From Candidatus Kapaibacterium sp. (GTDB lineage Bacteria > Bacteroidota > Ignavibacteria > Kapaibacteriales > UBA2268), in assembly GCA_028691175.1 (NCBI GenBank), contig JAQUZU010000001.1:1-26231 (forward strand): DNA of 26,231 nt, in the 5' to 3' direction. Below are positions 1 through 7,126 of this stretch, piece after piece (position 1 is the stretch's first letter; each line of letters begins with the position of its first letter). A program made the position numbers and the translations under genes. The notes beneath the pieces are model-generated. The model made no database searches. It was not told where the DNA came from and was given only the letters and a program-made list of their open reading frames with translations.

Positions 1-1006
1 TCTGCAATTCGAGTTTCAAACGCTTCAGCAAATGAATGGAGAAATCAATCCCGATTCCATAAAGAATGACGACAAGAAACGATGTTATCAAATTCAGCGA
101 ACCAAACGTATACGGAATAAACGCAAACGCCCACATCAAGCCAAACACTAACGGCAAAATAACCGCCAAAATCTGCCACAAATTGCGGAAACTGAGTAGC
201 AAAACCAGGAAAATCCCGATAAACGAGAACACCGATGCGACGCCCAAGTCGCCCATAATTTTGTCGTATTCGACTAATTTGTTGCGGTGATTGCCGCTAA
301 TACCGCCATTAACGCCGAATTTTTTCGCCGCTTCGTCCGTAACCACTTTGATTTTATCATACAAATCGCGAATCTTGCCTAACGAAGCAATTCCGTCACG
401 CGTCGGCACGAGCAAGCCGAAAACTTTTCCGTCCGCACTCTGCTGATAGTCCGGCATATTAAGATACTGCTGGAGCAAAACCTCCATATCCTGTTTGTTC
501 TCTTTCATTCCGTGCGTAACTTTTTCCGGCTCCGCACTTTCTTCATCCATGATATTGTCCGAAAACGGATTGTTCTTTGCCTCGAGTTTGATTACTTCCT
601 CGACAATATCATTCAAATAGTCGTTCGGAATCAGCAAATATTTATATTTTTCTACGAATTCGCGAGGATATTTATATTGCACATCGCGCACTTCCGGAAA
701 TTTTTTCAGGCGTTCGGCAGTATAGTCGACCGCAGCTTTCAGTTTCGTGCTGTCTGCTTTCGCGCCGTCGAAAATGACGATAAACTGCCCGCCGTCGCCG
801 ACTTTGTCCTGCAGTGCGTTTGCCTCAATCACCGAGGGCGAGTCCTGCGGGAGCAAATTTATCAAATTCGTATCGATGCGGATATTCTGCAGCGGAATTA
901 TAGAGAGTGCGGCAAGTGCCACAAAAATCATAAGCATTTTGAACGGATGCTTATACGCAACATCAACCACGCGATGAACACAATTCTCGTAAATTCGTTT
1001 AAACAT
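1..1006 (-). CDS. MMPL/RND-family transporter (HpnN-like), C-terminal part beyond left edge
   Basis: Reading the minus strand from ATG at 1006 gives 335 open codons that run off the left edge, so only the N-terminal part is present. The protein begins MFKRIYENCVHRVVDVAYKH and has a first membrane segment at about residues 24-42. A periplasmic loop of roughly 200 residues follows (it includes IDTNLINLLPQDSPSV, typical of MMPL proteins). A second membrane block starts near residue 255, with the conserved GIGIDFSIHLLKR motif just before the edge. MMPL/RND proteins use proton-motive force to move lipids or other hydrophobic substrates across the inner membrane; HpnN moves hopanoids to the outer membrane. 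The start lies 2 nt after the stop of the MlaC-like gene, so translational coupling is likely. Family is confident; substrate is unknown. Confidence 0.88.
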   Translation of the reverse strand, partial: MFKRIYENCVHRVVDVAYKHPFKMLMIFVALAALSIIPLQNIRIDTNLINLLPQDSPSVIEANALQDKVGDGGQFIVIFDGAKADSTKLKAAVDYTAERLKKFPEVRDVQYKYPREFVEKYKYLLIPNDYLNDIVEEVIKLEAKNNPFSDNIMDEESAEPEKVTHGMKENKQDMEVLLQQYLNMPDYQQSADGKVFGLLVPTRDGIASLGKIRDLYDKIKVVTDEAAKKFGVNGGISGNHRNKLVEYDKIMGDLGVASVFSFIGIFLVLLLSFRNLWQILAVILPLVFGLMWAFAFIPYTFGSLNLITSFLVVILYGIGIDFSIHLLKRLKLELQ

Positions 1007-1008
1007 AA

Positions 1009-1605
1009 CTATTTACCGGATTTAATTTTAGTGATTCTTTTATTTAAATTTTGCATTACTTCGTCGAAAGAATTTTTCTTGAAAAGTCTTTTGAACTGCT
1101 TTTTATAGTTGTCGACTGTGTTAATATCTTCGACCACATAATTTATAATCAGCCAGTTACTGCCGCTTTTCTTCAAAATATAGTCGATATTAACCGTGTT
1201 ATCGCCACTTTTTACCGTAGTTTTGACTGTTGCAGTAGAGCCTTCGATTTTCTCGCCTGTATAAGAAATTTTCTCGGATTTATATCCTTTCAGTTTGCTT
1301 GCAGTCGATACTTTTACCAAATTGATAAAAGTTTCGTTAAATTCTGTGCATTGCTTAGCAGTTAATTTTTCGCAATAAGACGATGTAACAGAGTTTGCCA
1401 TAGATGAAAAGTCTGATGCGCTTGCAAGTACTTTCGAAACTGCTTCTATTGCCGCAGCATCTGTTTTAGCCGCTTTTACTGCGGAGGCAAGTTTCGTATT
1501 TGCATTTTTTATTGTCTGCGTCGGAGTTGCGGCGAACATACTTCCCGCCATAATTAACCCGCAAAAAATCACAGTTGCGAGTTTAATCCAATTTAATTTT
1601 TTCAT
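1009..1605 (-). CDS. MlaC/Ttg2D-like periplasmic phospholipid-binding protein
   Basis: The product is about 198 residues with an N-terminal signal peptide (MKKLNWIKLATVIFCGLIMA, cleavage probably near the following SMFAA). The mature part has the MlaC/toluene-tolerance layout: a helical N-terminal half with an F-x-x-x-F/V-x-L-V stretch, then a strand-rich half (GSTATVKTTV, YILKKSGSNWLIINYVVEDI) and a C-terminal NSFDEVMQNL helix. MlaC proteins carry phospholipids between inner and outer membranes; HpnM of hopanoid clusters is in the same family. I chose ATG at 1605 because GAGTGG lies about 6 nt upstream; a TTG at 1620 would place the start inside the ribosome-binding site. The start overlaps the end of the TolC-like gene by 23 nt, and the stop is 2 nt before the MMPL start, which marks one operon. 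Ligand is not known. Confidence 0.85.
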   Translation of the reverse strand: MKKLNWIKLATVIFCGLIMAGSMFAATPTQTIKNANTKLASAVKAAKTDAAAIEAVSKVLASASDFSSMANSVTSSYCEKLTAKQCTEFNETFINLVKVSTASKLKGYKSEKISYTGEKIEGSTATVKTTVKSGDNTVNIDYILKKSGSNWLIINYVVEDINTVDNYKKQFKRLFKKNSFDEVMQNLNKRITKIKSGK

Positions 1606-3004
1606 TTTTAAACCACTCAATATAATTATTAATATTTCCTGTCATTTTCGCAAGCTTAGCAATTGCCAAGTTGTAATTATATTCTTTTTCTATAATTTTT
1701 CCGCGAATCGTAAAGTAATTCATTAGTGCTTTAATAAGTCTTTCCGGATCTTCCGAACTCAATTCCCAGTTATCATAGCTGAGAGTTACCCAACTTTTTG
1801 CGGCTTGCAGCGATTTATCGAGATCTACATTTACTTTATATAGATTTATCAAATCCTGAAAAGCCTTTGCCGCCTCGATCGAGACTTTCGATTCGAGTAG
1901 TTTTTTACTCTCTTCGAGCGCAAGTTTTTCGAGATTCCATTTTTTTGCTTCAATATTCGGCTGTGTAAAGTTCAAATCCCATGTTAATCCTACAAATGCA
2001 GCAACGTTCAGATAGTTGAAGGCATCATACACGAACGGATTTTTCTGGTCGTCGCGATTCGGAGCAACTCCGTATCCGGCACCGGCACCGAGATAAACCA
2101 GCGGCATGCGGCGCGATTTCTCATATTTGATTTTCGCTTCCATCGCCTGCAGACCGGACTCAATTGCGAGCATGTCCGGATCTGCCTTGACCGCTAAATT
2201 TATAAAATCATTCATCTGATCGAGCGTAAGTTCGCATGTCGGAATCTTGCAATCTACAAATACCGTGCTGTCATCTACTGCGAGCGTACTGACCTCATAG
2301 AGCGAATTGCGTGCAAGCGTATATTGCGACTGGCAGTTGTTTGCAAGTTCTTCGATCATATATTGGCTGCTCTTCGCCTCGAACATATAAGTTTCGTCAA
2401 TTTCGGAGTCCTCTTTGTCGATTTCCTCCTGAATTTTCGTCAGCAACAGTTTATACGCATCTTTTAGTTCGTTCGCCACTTTCAGGGCACTCTGCGTCGT
2501 ATATACACTCCAATATGCCTGTACGGCAAGCGTAATAAATTCATCTACTTTGCCCTCGCTCTGCACTTTTTGCGACTCCTGCAGTTTCTTTGCGGCGTCG
2601 ATGCCGTTAGAAATTCTTCCGAAAGTAAAAATCGGCTGGACAAGTTTGAGTTCAGTCTGCAAAAACGGACCAAGACCGTCCAGATCTGTCTGCGAATCCT
2701 GCGAATGCAGGACTCCGCCGCGTGCTTCCGGCACCACGCCGGTACGCACCTGGAAATTTACTGTCGGCAAAATTTTCATTGCCTCGACCTGTTCAAGTGT
2801 TGTGCCCGCTTTCTCTATATCATAGCTGATTTTCTTCATCATCGGGCTTGTTTTTAGAGTTTTTTCTATTACGCCCTCGAGCGAAACACTCTTCTCTGCC
2901 TTGACTTCATTTCCCTCAATAATAAACGCTTTCGCCACACCGCTTACTGCAATGAATGCCGGCAGAAGCACCATTAATTTCTTTATTTTACCGAATAATG
3001 TCAT
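1583..3004 (-). CDS. TolC-family outer membrane efflux protein
   Basis: This 473-residue protein has a signal peptide (MTLFGKIKKLMVLLPAFIAV, cleavage near VAKA) and the long, heptad-rich helices of outer membrane efflux proteins, arranged as two repeats (about 40-250 and 255-460). The stretch LKLVQPIFTFGRISNGIDAA at about 115-135 matches the family's conserved Q-P-I/L-F-x-x-G-R segment, and LGAGAGYG and VGLTWDLNFT match the second strand repeat. TolC proteins form trimeric channels through the outer membrane and periplasm. This one leads a three-gene set with an MlaC-like lipid binder and an MMPL transporter and lacks a separate membrane fusion protein in the visible part. The start has no clear Shine-Dalgarno site (AT-rich leader). 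Family is sure; cargo is inferred to be lipid. Confidence 0.88.
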   Translation of the reverse strand: MTLFGKIKKLMVLLPAFIAVSGVAKAFIIEGNEVKAEKSVSLEGVIEKTLKTSPMMKKISYDIEKAGTTLEQVEAMKILPTVNFQVRTGVVPEARGGVLHSQDSQTDLDGLGPFLQTELKLVQPIFTFGRISNGIDAAKKLQESQKVQSEGKVDEFITLAVQAYWSVYTTQSALKVANELKDAYKLLLTKIQEEIDKEDSEIDETYMFEAKSSQYMIEELANNCQSQYTLARNSLYEVSTLAVDDSTVFVDCKIPTCELTLDQMNDFINLAVKADPDMLAIESGLQAMEAKIKYEKSRRMPLVYLGAGAGYGVAPNRDDQKNPFVYDAFNYLNVAAFVGLTWDLNFTQPNIEAKKWNLEKLALEESKKLLESKVSIEAAKAFQDLINLYKVNVDLDKSLQAAKSWVTLSYDNWELSSEDPERLIKALMNYFTIRGKIIEKEYNYNLAIAKLAKMTGNINNYIEWFKNEKIKLD

Positions 3005-3047
3005 TATTTTCTATAAATATTAATTAAAATTTCTATGTCCGCGATAA

Positions 3048-3110
3048 TCAGGAATGCAGGCTCAGCCGGAGGCCGAAATTTGACCAATCCGGCTTTGCCC
3101 TGCATTCTGA
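3048..3110. repeat. Imperfect 23-nt inverted repeat between MIPS and the TolC-like gene
   Basis: The left arm (3048-3070) and the complement of the right arm (3088-3110) agree over most of 23 positions: both share AATGCAGG and AGCCGGA blocks separated by a few mismatched bases, with a 17-nt loop. It can form a long two-part hairpin after the MIPS stop. There is no T tract on either side, so it is not a standard intrinsic terminator. It may be an RNA-stabilising or processing hairpin or a REP-like element. Confidence 0.7.
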
Positions 3111-3119
3111 AACGGAAAT

Positions 3120-4436
3120 TTACGCTTTATTGCGGTCGTCTTCTTCGAGATGATCAACCGGCTCTTCGCCCATTAACTTGCGGAGAGTGTTTTTCATCTT
3201 CATATTCTGGATAAACAAATCGTTTTCGGCGATTTTGCCTTCCGGATGCATCGGCGATTTGAAATAGAACGACAACCATGACTGAATGCCCTTCATGCCA
3301 GCGCGAGCCGCAAGATCCATAAAGAGAACCAAGTCGAGTACAATCGGTGCTGCAAGAATTGAGTCGCGGCAAAGGAAGTTGATCTTAATATCCATCGGAT
3401 AGCCTAACCAGCCAAAGATATTGATATTGTCCCAGCTTTCCTTGTCATCACCTTTCGGCGGATAATAGTTGATTCTGATTTTATGATAGTAATCTTTGTA
3501 GAGTTCCGGATAGAGTTCCGGCTGAAGAATACTGTCGATAACAGACAATTTCGATACTTCTTTTGTCTTGAACGAATCCGGATCGTCGAGTACTTCGCCG
3601 TCGCGGTTACCAAGGATATTTGTGCTGAACCAGCCGCTCAAGCCGAGCATACGTGTTTTGAGCATCGGAGCGATAACAGTTTTCATCAAGGTTTGACCGG
3701 TCTTGAAGTCCTTACCTGCGATCGGTAAATTGTGGTCATTTGCATATTTGATGATAGCCGGAATATCTACTGTCAATGCCGGAGCACCGTTAATGAACGG
3801 ACAGCCTTCGAGCAAAGCTGCATAAGCATAAAGCATCGAAGGAGCGATTGTGTCGTGGCTCTCTTTGATTGCTTTTTCGAAGCTCTCTACTGTATCGTAA
3901 TCCGGATGATGCATCAAATATACTTCAGTCGAGCCGCACCATACAACAACGATTCTGTCGAGATTGTTATTGGTTTTGAAATCGCGAATATCTTTTCTCA
4001 ATTGTTCGAGTAAATCCCATTTCGAAGTTCCGGTTTTAACGTAAGTACCTTCGAGTTTCTTTACATATTTTTGATCGAAAACAGCCTTCATCGGCTTGAT
4101 TGCGTTCAATTCGTCTTTTACTTTGTCAGCATCTTCGCGAGTTAATACTTTATGGTAGCATACTGATTCGTATGCGGTTTCATTTCTGATATCCCAGCCG
4201 CCGAATACGATATCGTTAAGGTCAGCCAGTGGTACGAATTCTTTAATTTTCGGGAAATTGTTTTCGGAACGGTTTCCGATACGGATTGTGCCGAGTTGCG
4301 TCAACGAACCGACCGGCACGCCTTTGCCCTGTGCTACTGCGATTGTTCCTGCAATGAACGTAGTTGATACTGCACCGTTAAGTCCAACTACCAATATACC
4401 TAATTTTCCTTCTGCTTTTTTAATGTTAGCATTCAT
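3120..4436 (-). CDS. myo-inositol-1-phosphate synthase
   Basis: The 438-residue product converts D-glucose 6-phosphate to 1D-myo-inositol 3-phosphate (called L-inositol-1-phosphate in older work), using tightly bound NAD in a cytosolic oxidation, aldol cyclisation and reduction cycle. Family signatures are visible: the Rossmann loop VVGLNGAVSTT at 17-27, the INGAPALT segment near 215, GKDFKTGQT near 240 with the active-site lysines, LGNRDGEVL near 275, and the hallmark SIKINFLCRDS-type block seen here as DIKINFLCRDSILAAPIVLD near 350. Length fits the prokaryotic short form of about 360-440 residues. A good ribosome-binding site, CGGAG, lies 8 nt upstream of the ATG. It follows the HAD gene after 64 nt that hold a terminator-like hairpin, so it may be expressed separately from the upstream inositol-lipid genes. 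The call is secure. Confidence 0.96.
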   Translation of the reverse strand: MNANIKKAEGKLGILVVGLNGAVSTTFIAGTIAVAQGKGVPVGSLTQLGTIRIGNRSENNFPKIKEFVPLADLNDIVFGGWDIRNETAYESVCYHKVLTREDADKVKDELNAIKPMKAVFDQKYVKKLEGTYVKTGTSKWDLLEQLRKDIRDFKTNNNLDRIVVVWCGSTEVYLMHHPDYDTVESFEKAIKESHDTIAPSMLYAYAALLEGCPFINGAPALTVDIPAIIKYANDHNLPIAGKDFKTGQTLMKTVIAPMLKTRMLGLSGWFSTNILGNRDGEVLDDPDSFKTKEVSKLSVIDSILQPELYPELYKDYYHKIRINYYPPKGDDKESWDNINIFGWLGYPMDIKINFLCRDSILAAPIVLDLVLFMDLAARAGMKGIQSWLSFYFKSPMHPEGKIAENDLFIQNMKMKNTLRKLMGEEPVDHLEEDDRNKA

Positions 4437-4453
4437 TAGTTATTCTCCGTTTC

Positions 4454-4488
4454 TAAAAAATTGCCGACGTTTATAATTTCGTCGTCGG
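4454..4488 (-). terminator. Terminator-like hairpin between the HAD gene and MIPS
   Basis: On the minus strand, CCGACG (4488-4483) pairs with CGTCGG (4469-4464) around a 13-nt loop, and the downstream side continues CAATTTTTT. This resembles an intrinsic terminator at the end of the six-gene operon, or an attenuator that lets part of the transcription through into MIPS, whose start codon is only about 20 nt further on. The short stem and large loop suggest partial termination. Confidence 0.5.
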
Positions 4489-4500
4489 TATGTGTTATAT

Positions 4501-5205
4501 TCAATTATTTATTATTTCGATTAAATTTTCTAACGATTTTATTTTATAGTCCGCCGCAGTGTGTTCTGTGCCTTCCGGCTCGCCGAGTTGCGGAACATCG
4601 AGCATGATTGTAGTCATTCCGACCGCCTTTGCCGGTACCATATCCTGACGATACGAATCGCCGACCATCGCGGCTTCTTCCGGTGCGATTCCGGCACGCC
4701 TAAGTGCTACACGGTATATCAGTTCATTCGGCTTGCGGATGCTTTCGCACTTTGAATCAATACAAACATCGACCAAATCCAGAATATCCATTTCCTGAAG
4801 CGAGCGGGCGAGATTGCCGTAGAAATTCGAAATCACGCCGATTTTGTGCCGGGTTTTGACCTGCTCGAGTACTTCGCGAGTTTTTTCCGCCTGCAGCATA
4901 ATCGGAACAAAAGTAACGGAACTGAGTTTCCACGCAAGTTCAAAAATTTCTTCGTTCGAAGCCTTTGGATATAATAGTCTCAATTGCAGCGAGCATTTCA
5001 AATTTATCAGTTTCGAATAGCGGATATTAAGCTCCGGCATCGCGTTAAGTTCTTCTTCCGCAAGGAAATATGCTTTCTTAAAGTCTTTTTCTTCCACTTC
5101 GATTCCGGCTTTGGGATACGACTGCAGCCAGTGCTTATACCAGTGCTTACCGTCTAAATCGAGCGTCCCGCCGAAATCAAAAAATATATATTTCAAGTTA
5201 TCCAT
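4501..5205 (-). CDS. HAD-superfamily hydrolase with atypical motif I
   Basis: The 234-residue protein has the HAD fold motifs in order: motif I FFDFGGTLD with nucleophile Asp10, a helical cap, motif II GVISNFYG near 142, motif III Lys in IRKPNELIY, and motif IV AAMVGDSYRQDM near 197. Its place next to a CDP-alcohol phosphatidyltransferase and MIPS suggests removal of a phosphate from an inositol-phosphate lipid or intermediate. However, residue 12, where phosphatases normally have the Asp acid/base of DxD, is Gly. Other DFGGT-type HAD proteins exist, so activity is not excluded. The start is supported by AGGAG 8 nt upstream, placed at the very end of the flippase-like gene, 2 nt before this gene. 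Family is sure; substrate is inferred. Confidence 0.8.
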   Translation of the reverse strand: MDNLKYIFFDFGGTLDLDGKHWYKHWLQSYPKAGIEVEEKDFKKAYFLAEEELNAMPELNIRYSKLINLKCSLQLRLLYPKASNEEIFELAWKLSSVTFVPIMLQAEKTREVLEQVKTRHKIGVISNFYGNLARSLQEMDILDLVDVCIDSKCESIRKPNELIYRVALRRAGIAPEEAAMVGDSYRQDMVPAKAVGMTTIMLDVPQLGEPEGTEHTAADYKIKSLENLIEIINN

Positions 5206-5207
5206 AT

Positions 5208-6233
5208 TTATTCTCCTACCTCCGGTGCAGGATTGCCTTTTGAGTGCTGCCGAGTGCGGATTTTATTAATTGGCAGAAACATCAGCCCGATGAAAATCCA
5301 GGCAAGTTCGCGGATGCGTGTGATCAAACTAATATACACGCCGACACCGGAACTTATCCCGACCGTGGTCATTATCATATAAAAAATTCCTTCGCGACTG
5401 CCCATCTGCAACGGAATAAAAAACAGCAGATTAAGTAATAGCGAGCTAAGTCCGACAAAAAACATCGCCTGACCGAAAGTCATATCAATGTCGATTGCCG
5501 ATAAAATTATCATTATTTCAACGCACGAAAACAGACGCGCCAAGAGTTCCGCAAACACTCCCAAGAGGAAACTTCCGCGGCGACTTACGTAAAATTCTTT
5601 CATCTGTGCGGCAGTTTTTTCTACTCCGGGCTGCGCTGCACGAAGTTTCTCGCCAAGCGACTTCGGACGGATTATCCGCGCCAGAAAGCCGACTGTTCCG
5701 GATAGAAAATTGCGGTAAAATATCGCATAAAAAAGCGAAATCATCGCTACGATAAACACGCCGATCATCAGCAAAATCTGCACAAGATCGCCCGTCATCT
5801 GCACGTTAAAAACGAAATATACCAGCCCAAGCATCCAGAATAACACATGCGAAAGCACGTGCAAACTGTAATAATTCGCCACCGTCGAAGCGGCACGCGG
5901 TGCATCAGTATATTCCATCAGGACATTCGTCTTATAAACTTCTCCGCCAAGCGCAACAAACGGCGTGATATAATTCAGGCTGAAACTGCTTACCAACAGT
6001 GCAAAAAGACGCCCGAGACCGATTCGATGCGCCAAATCCCGCCCGGCAACAAGCCGCAACGCACACGTATTCAGCACATAAACGCCGAGCCAAACGCCGA
6101 TTATCGGCAATAACTTAAAGCCGACTTTCTGCACATTCGCCACAAATTCGCCGAAGCCGTATCTGTATAGAATAAACAGAAACAGCAGAATACTTACTGC
6201 AAAAATCACATTATTTATGGTTTTGCTTTTCAT
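5208..6233 (-). CDS. Flippase-like integral membrane protein (LPG_synthase_TM family)
   Basis: This 341-residue protein consists mainly of hydrophobic segments, about seven to nine, beginning with VIFAVSILLFLFILYRYGF. It has the conserved family stretches SFSLNYITPFVALGGEVYKT near 82-102 (the usual form is N-x-x-x-P-x-x-x-G-G-E) and IPLQMGSREGIFYMIM near 270-287 (usual form P-x-x-x-G-x-x-E). It lacks the soluble C-terminal catalytic domain of full-length MprF, so lysine transfer is unlikely and a lipid-moving or glycosyltransferase-support role is more plausible. It starts with a 4-nt ATGA overlap with the CDP-alcohol phosphatidyltransferase and ends 2 nt before the HAD gene. In this context it could translocate the inositol lipid; that is inference. 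Confidence 0.82.
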   Translation of the reverse strand: MKSKTINNVIFAVSILLFLFILYRYGFGEFVANVQKVGFKLLPIIGVWLGVYVLNTCALRLVAGRDLAHRIGLGRLFALLVSSFSLNYITPFVALGGEVYKTNVLMEYTDAPRAASTVANYYSLHVLSHVLFWMLGLVYFVFNVQMTGDLVQILLMIGVFIVAMISLFYAIFYRNFLSGTVGFLARIIRPKSLGEKLRAAQPGVEKTAAQMKEFYVSRRGSFLLGVFAELLARLFSCVEIMIILSAIDIDMTFGQAMFFVGLSSLLLNLLFFIPLQMGSREGIFYMIMTTVGISSGVGVYISLITRIRELAWIFIGLMFLPINKIRTRQHSKGNPAPEVGE

Positions 6234-7126
6234 GCCTGCAATTCGTCCAATAAGTTTTTCGAACCGCGTTCGTGCATGTGAATCGTATAAGCAACCACGA
6301 AATTCAGCACGATTACTTCATAAACGATATAAACCCAGATATTATTCAGAATCAGCGCGAAATATATCGCGAAGAAGCGCGAATTCAGCGTCATGCCGTT
6401 GCAATATTTCTGCAGCGGAAGGCTGAAGCGGCGGAATTTCGCCTTTGTCTCCGAATAGCTTGCAATTTCCGGGTTGCTCCGCAGAAAACGCCACAGAGCG
6501 CGAAAATTCTTCGTTCTCCCCTGCTGAATCTCCGTATATGCAATATAAATTTTCGAGACAAACCGCGAGAAAGCAGATTTCTCGTCGGCAGAGTTTTTCT
6601 TTAATTCATCGGTATCGGAGAGTTCGCCCTTACCAAACACAATCGTCAAATGCGCATTGCGATAATAATCCGCCACGCCACTCTGATATGAATGCGACAG
6701 CACGCCGAGCACGATTCCGGCAACCATCGGCAGCCCGAACTCCGGATAAAACCGCAAAATCAAATGCAAATATATGCTTACAAACCACAGATAGCCGGCT
6801 ACACCGTCCAGAATGCGCCCGAATTCCGAGCACTGACCCGTCATGCGCGCAAGCTGCCCGTCCGCACTGTCGAGAGTCGAGCCGAGCGACAGACACAAAA
6901 TTCCGAGAATATTAATCAAAATATCGTCGTAATAAAACAGATGTCCCGCCGCCACGCCGGCAAAAACCGAGACTATCGTAATTACATTCGGGGTGATACC
7001 GAGACGTTTCGCCAGAAGAGCAATCCGCAAACCAAGCGGACGAAAAATCGCCAGATCGACCTTTTCCTCGGTGTCGAGCGACTTTATCGAACTCATCATC
7101 AGCGCATTATATTCGGCTTTGTTCAT
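6230..7126 (-). CDS. CDP-alcohol phosphatidyltransferase family protein lacking the fourth motif Asp
   Basis: The 298-residue membrane enzyme carries the family motif at LDSADGQLARMTG...FGRILDG: Asp86, Asp89, Gly90, Ala93, Arg94, Gly103 and Asp107 are all in register. The position of the fourth Asp, the presumed catalytic base, is Gly111 (followed by Tyr112). Family members exchange the CMP of a CDP-activated alcohol for another alcohol; with MIPS nearby the acceptor is likely inositol-1-phosphate (phosphatidylinositol-phosphate synthase) or a di-inositol-phosphate-type reaction. Hydrophobic segments follow near 50-65, 70-85, 112-150 and 235-280. The insert of about 50 residues around 165-215 is polar and probably cytosolic. 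Both ends overlap neighbours by 4 nt, so it is translationally coupled. Family is confident; reaction is inferred. Confidence 0.85.
   Translation of the reverse strand: MNKAEYNALMMSSIKSLDTEEKVDLAIFRPLGLRIALLAKRLGITPNVITIVSVFAGVAAGHLFYYDDILINILGILCLSLGSTLDSADGQLARMTGQCSEFGRILDGVAGYLWFVSIYLHLILRFYPEFGLPMVAGIVLGVLSHSYQSGVADYYRNAHLTIVFGKGELSDTDELKKNSADEKSAFSRFVSKIYIAYTEIQQGRTKNFRALWRFLRSNPEIASYSETKAKFRRFSLPLQKYCNGMTLNSRFFAIYFALILNNIWVYIVYEVIVLNFVVAYTIHMHERGSKNLLDELQA

Noticed and set aside
512..1108. Plus-strand open frame of 198 codons at the left end
   Set aside because: It lies opposite the MMPL gene start and the MlaC-like gene end, both with strong family motifs; its translation has no domain.
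1606..1620. TTG start for the MlaC-like gene at 1620
   Set aside because: It would precede and include the likely ribosome-binding site GAGTGG; ATG at 1605 gives a proper signal peptide directly.
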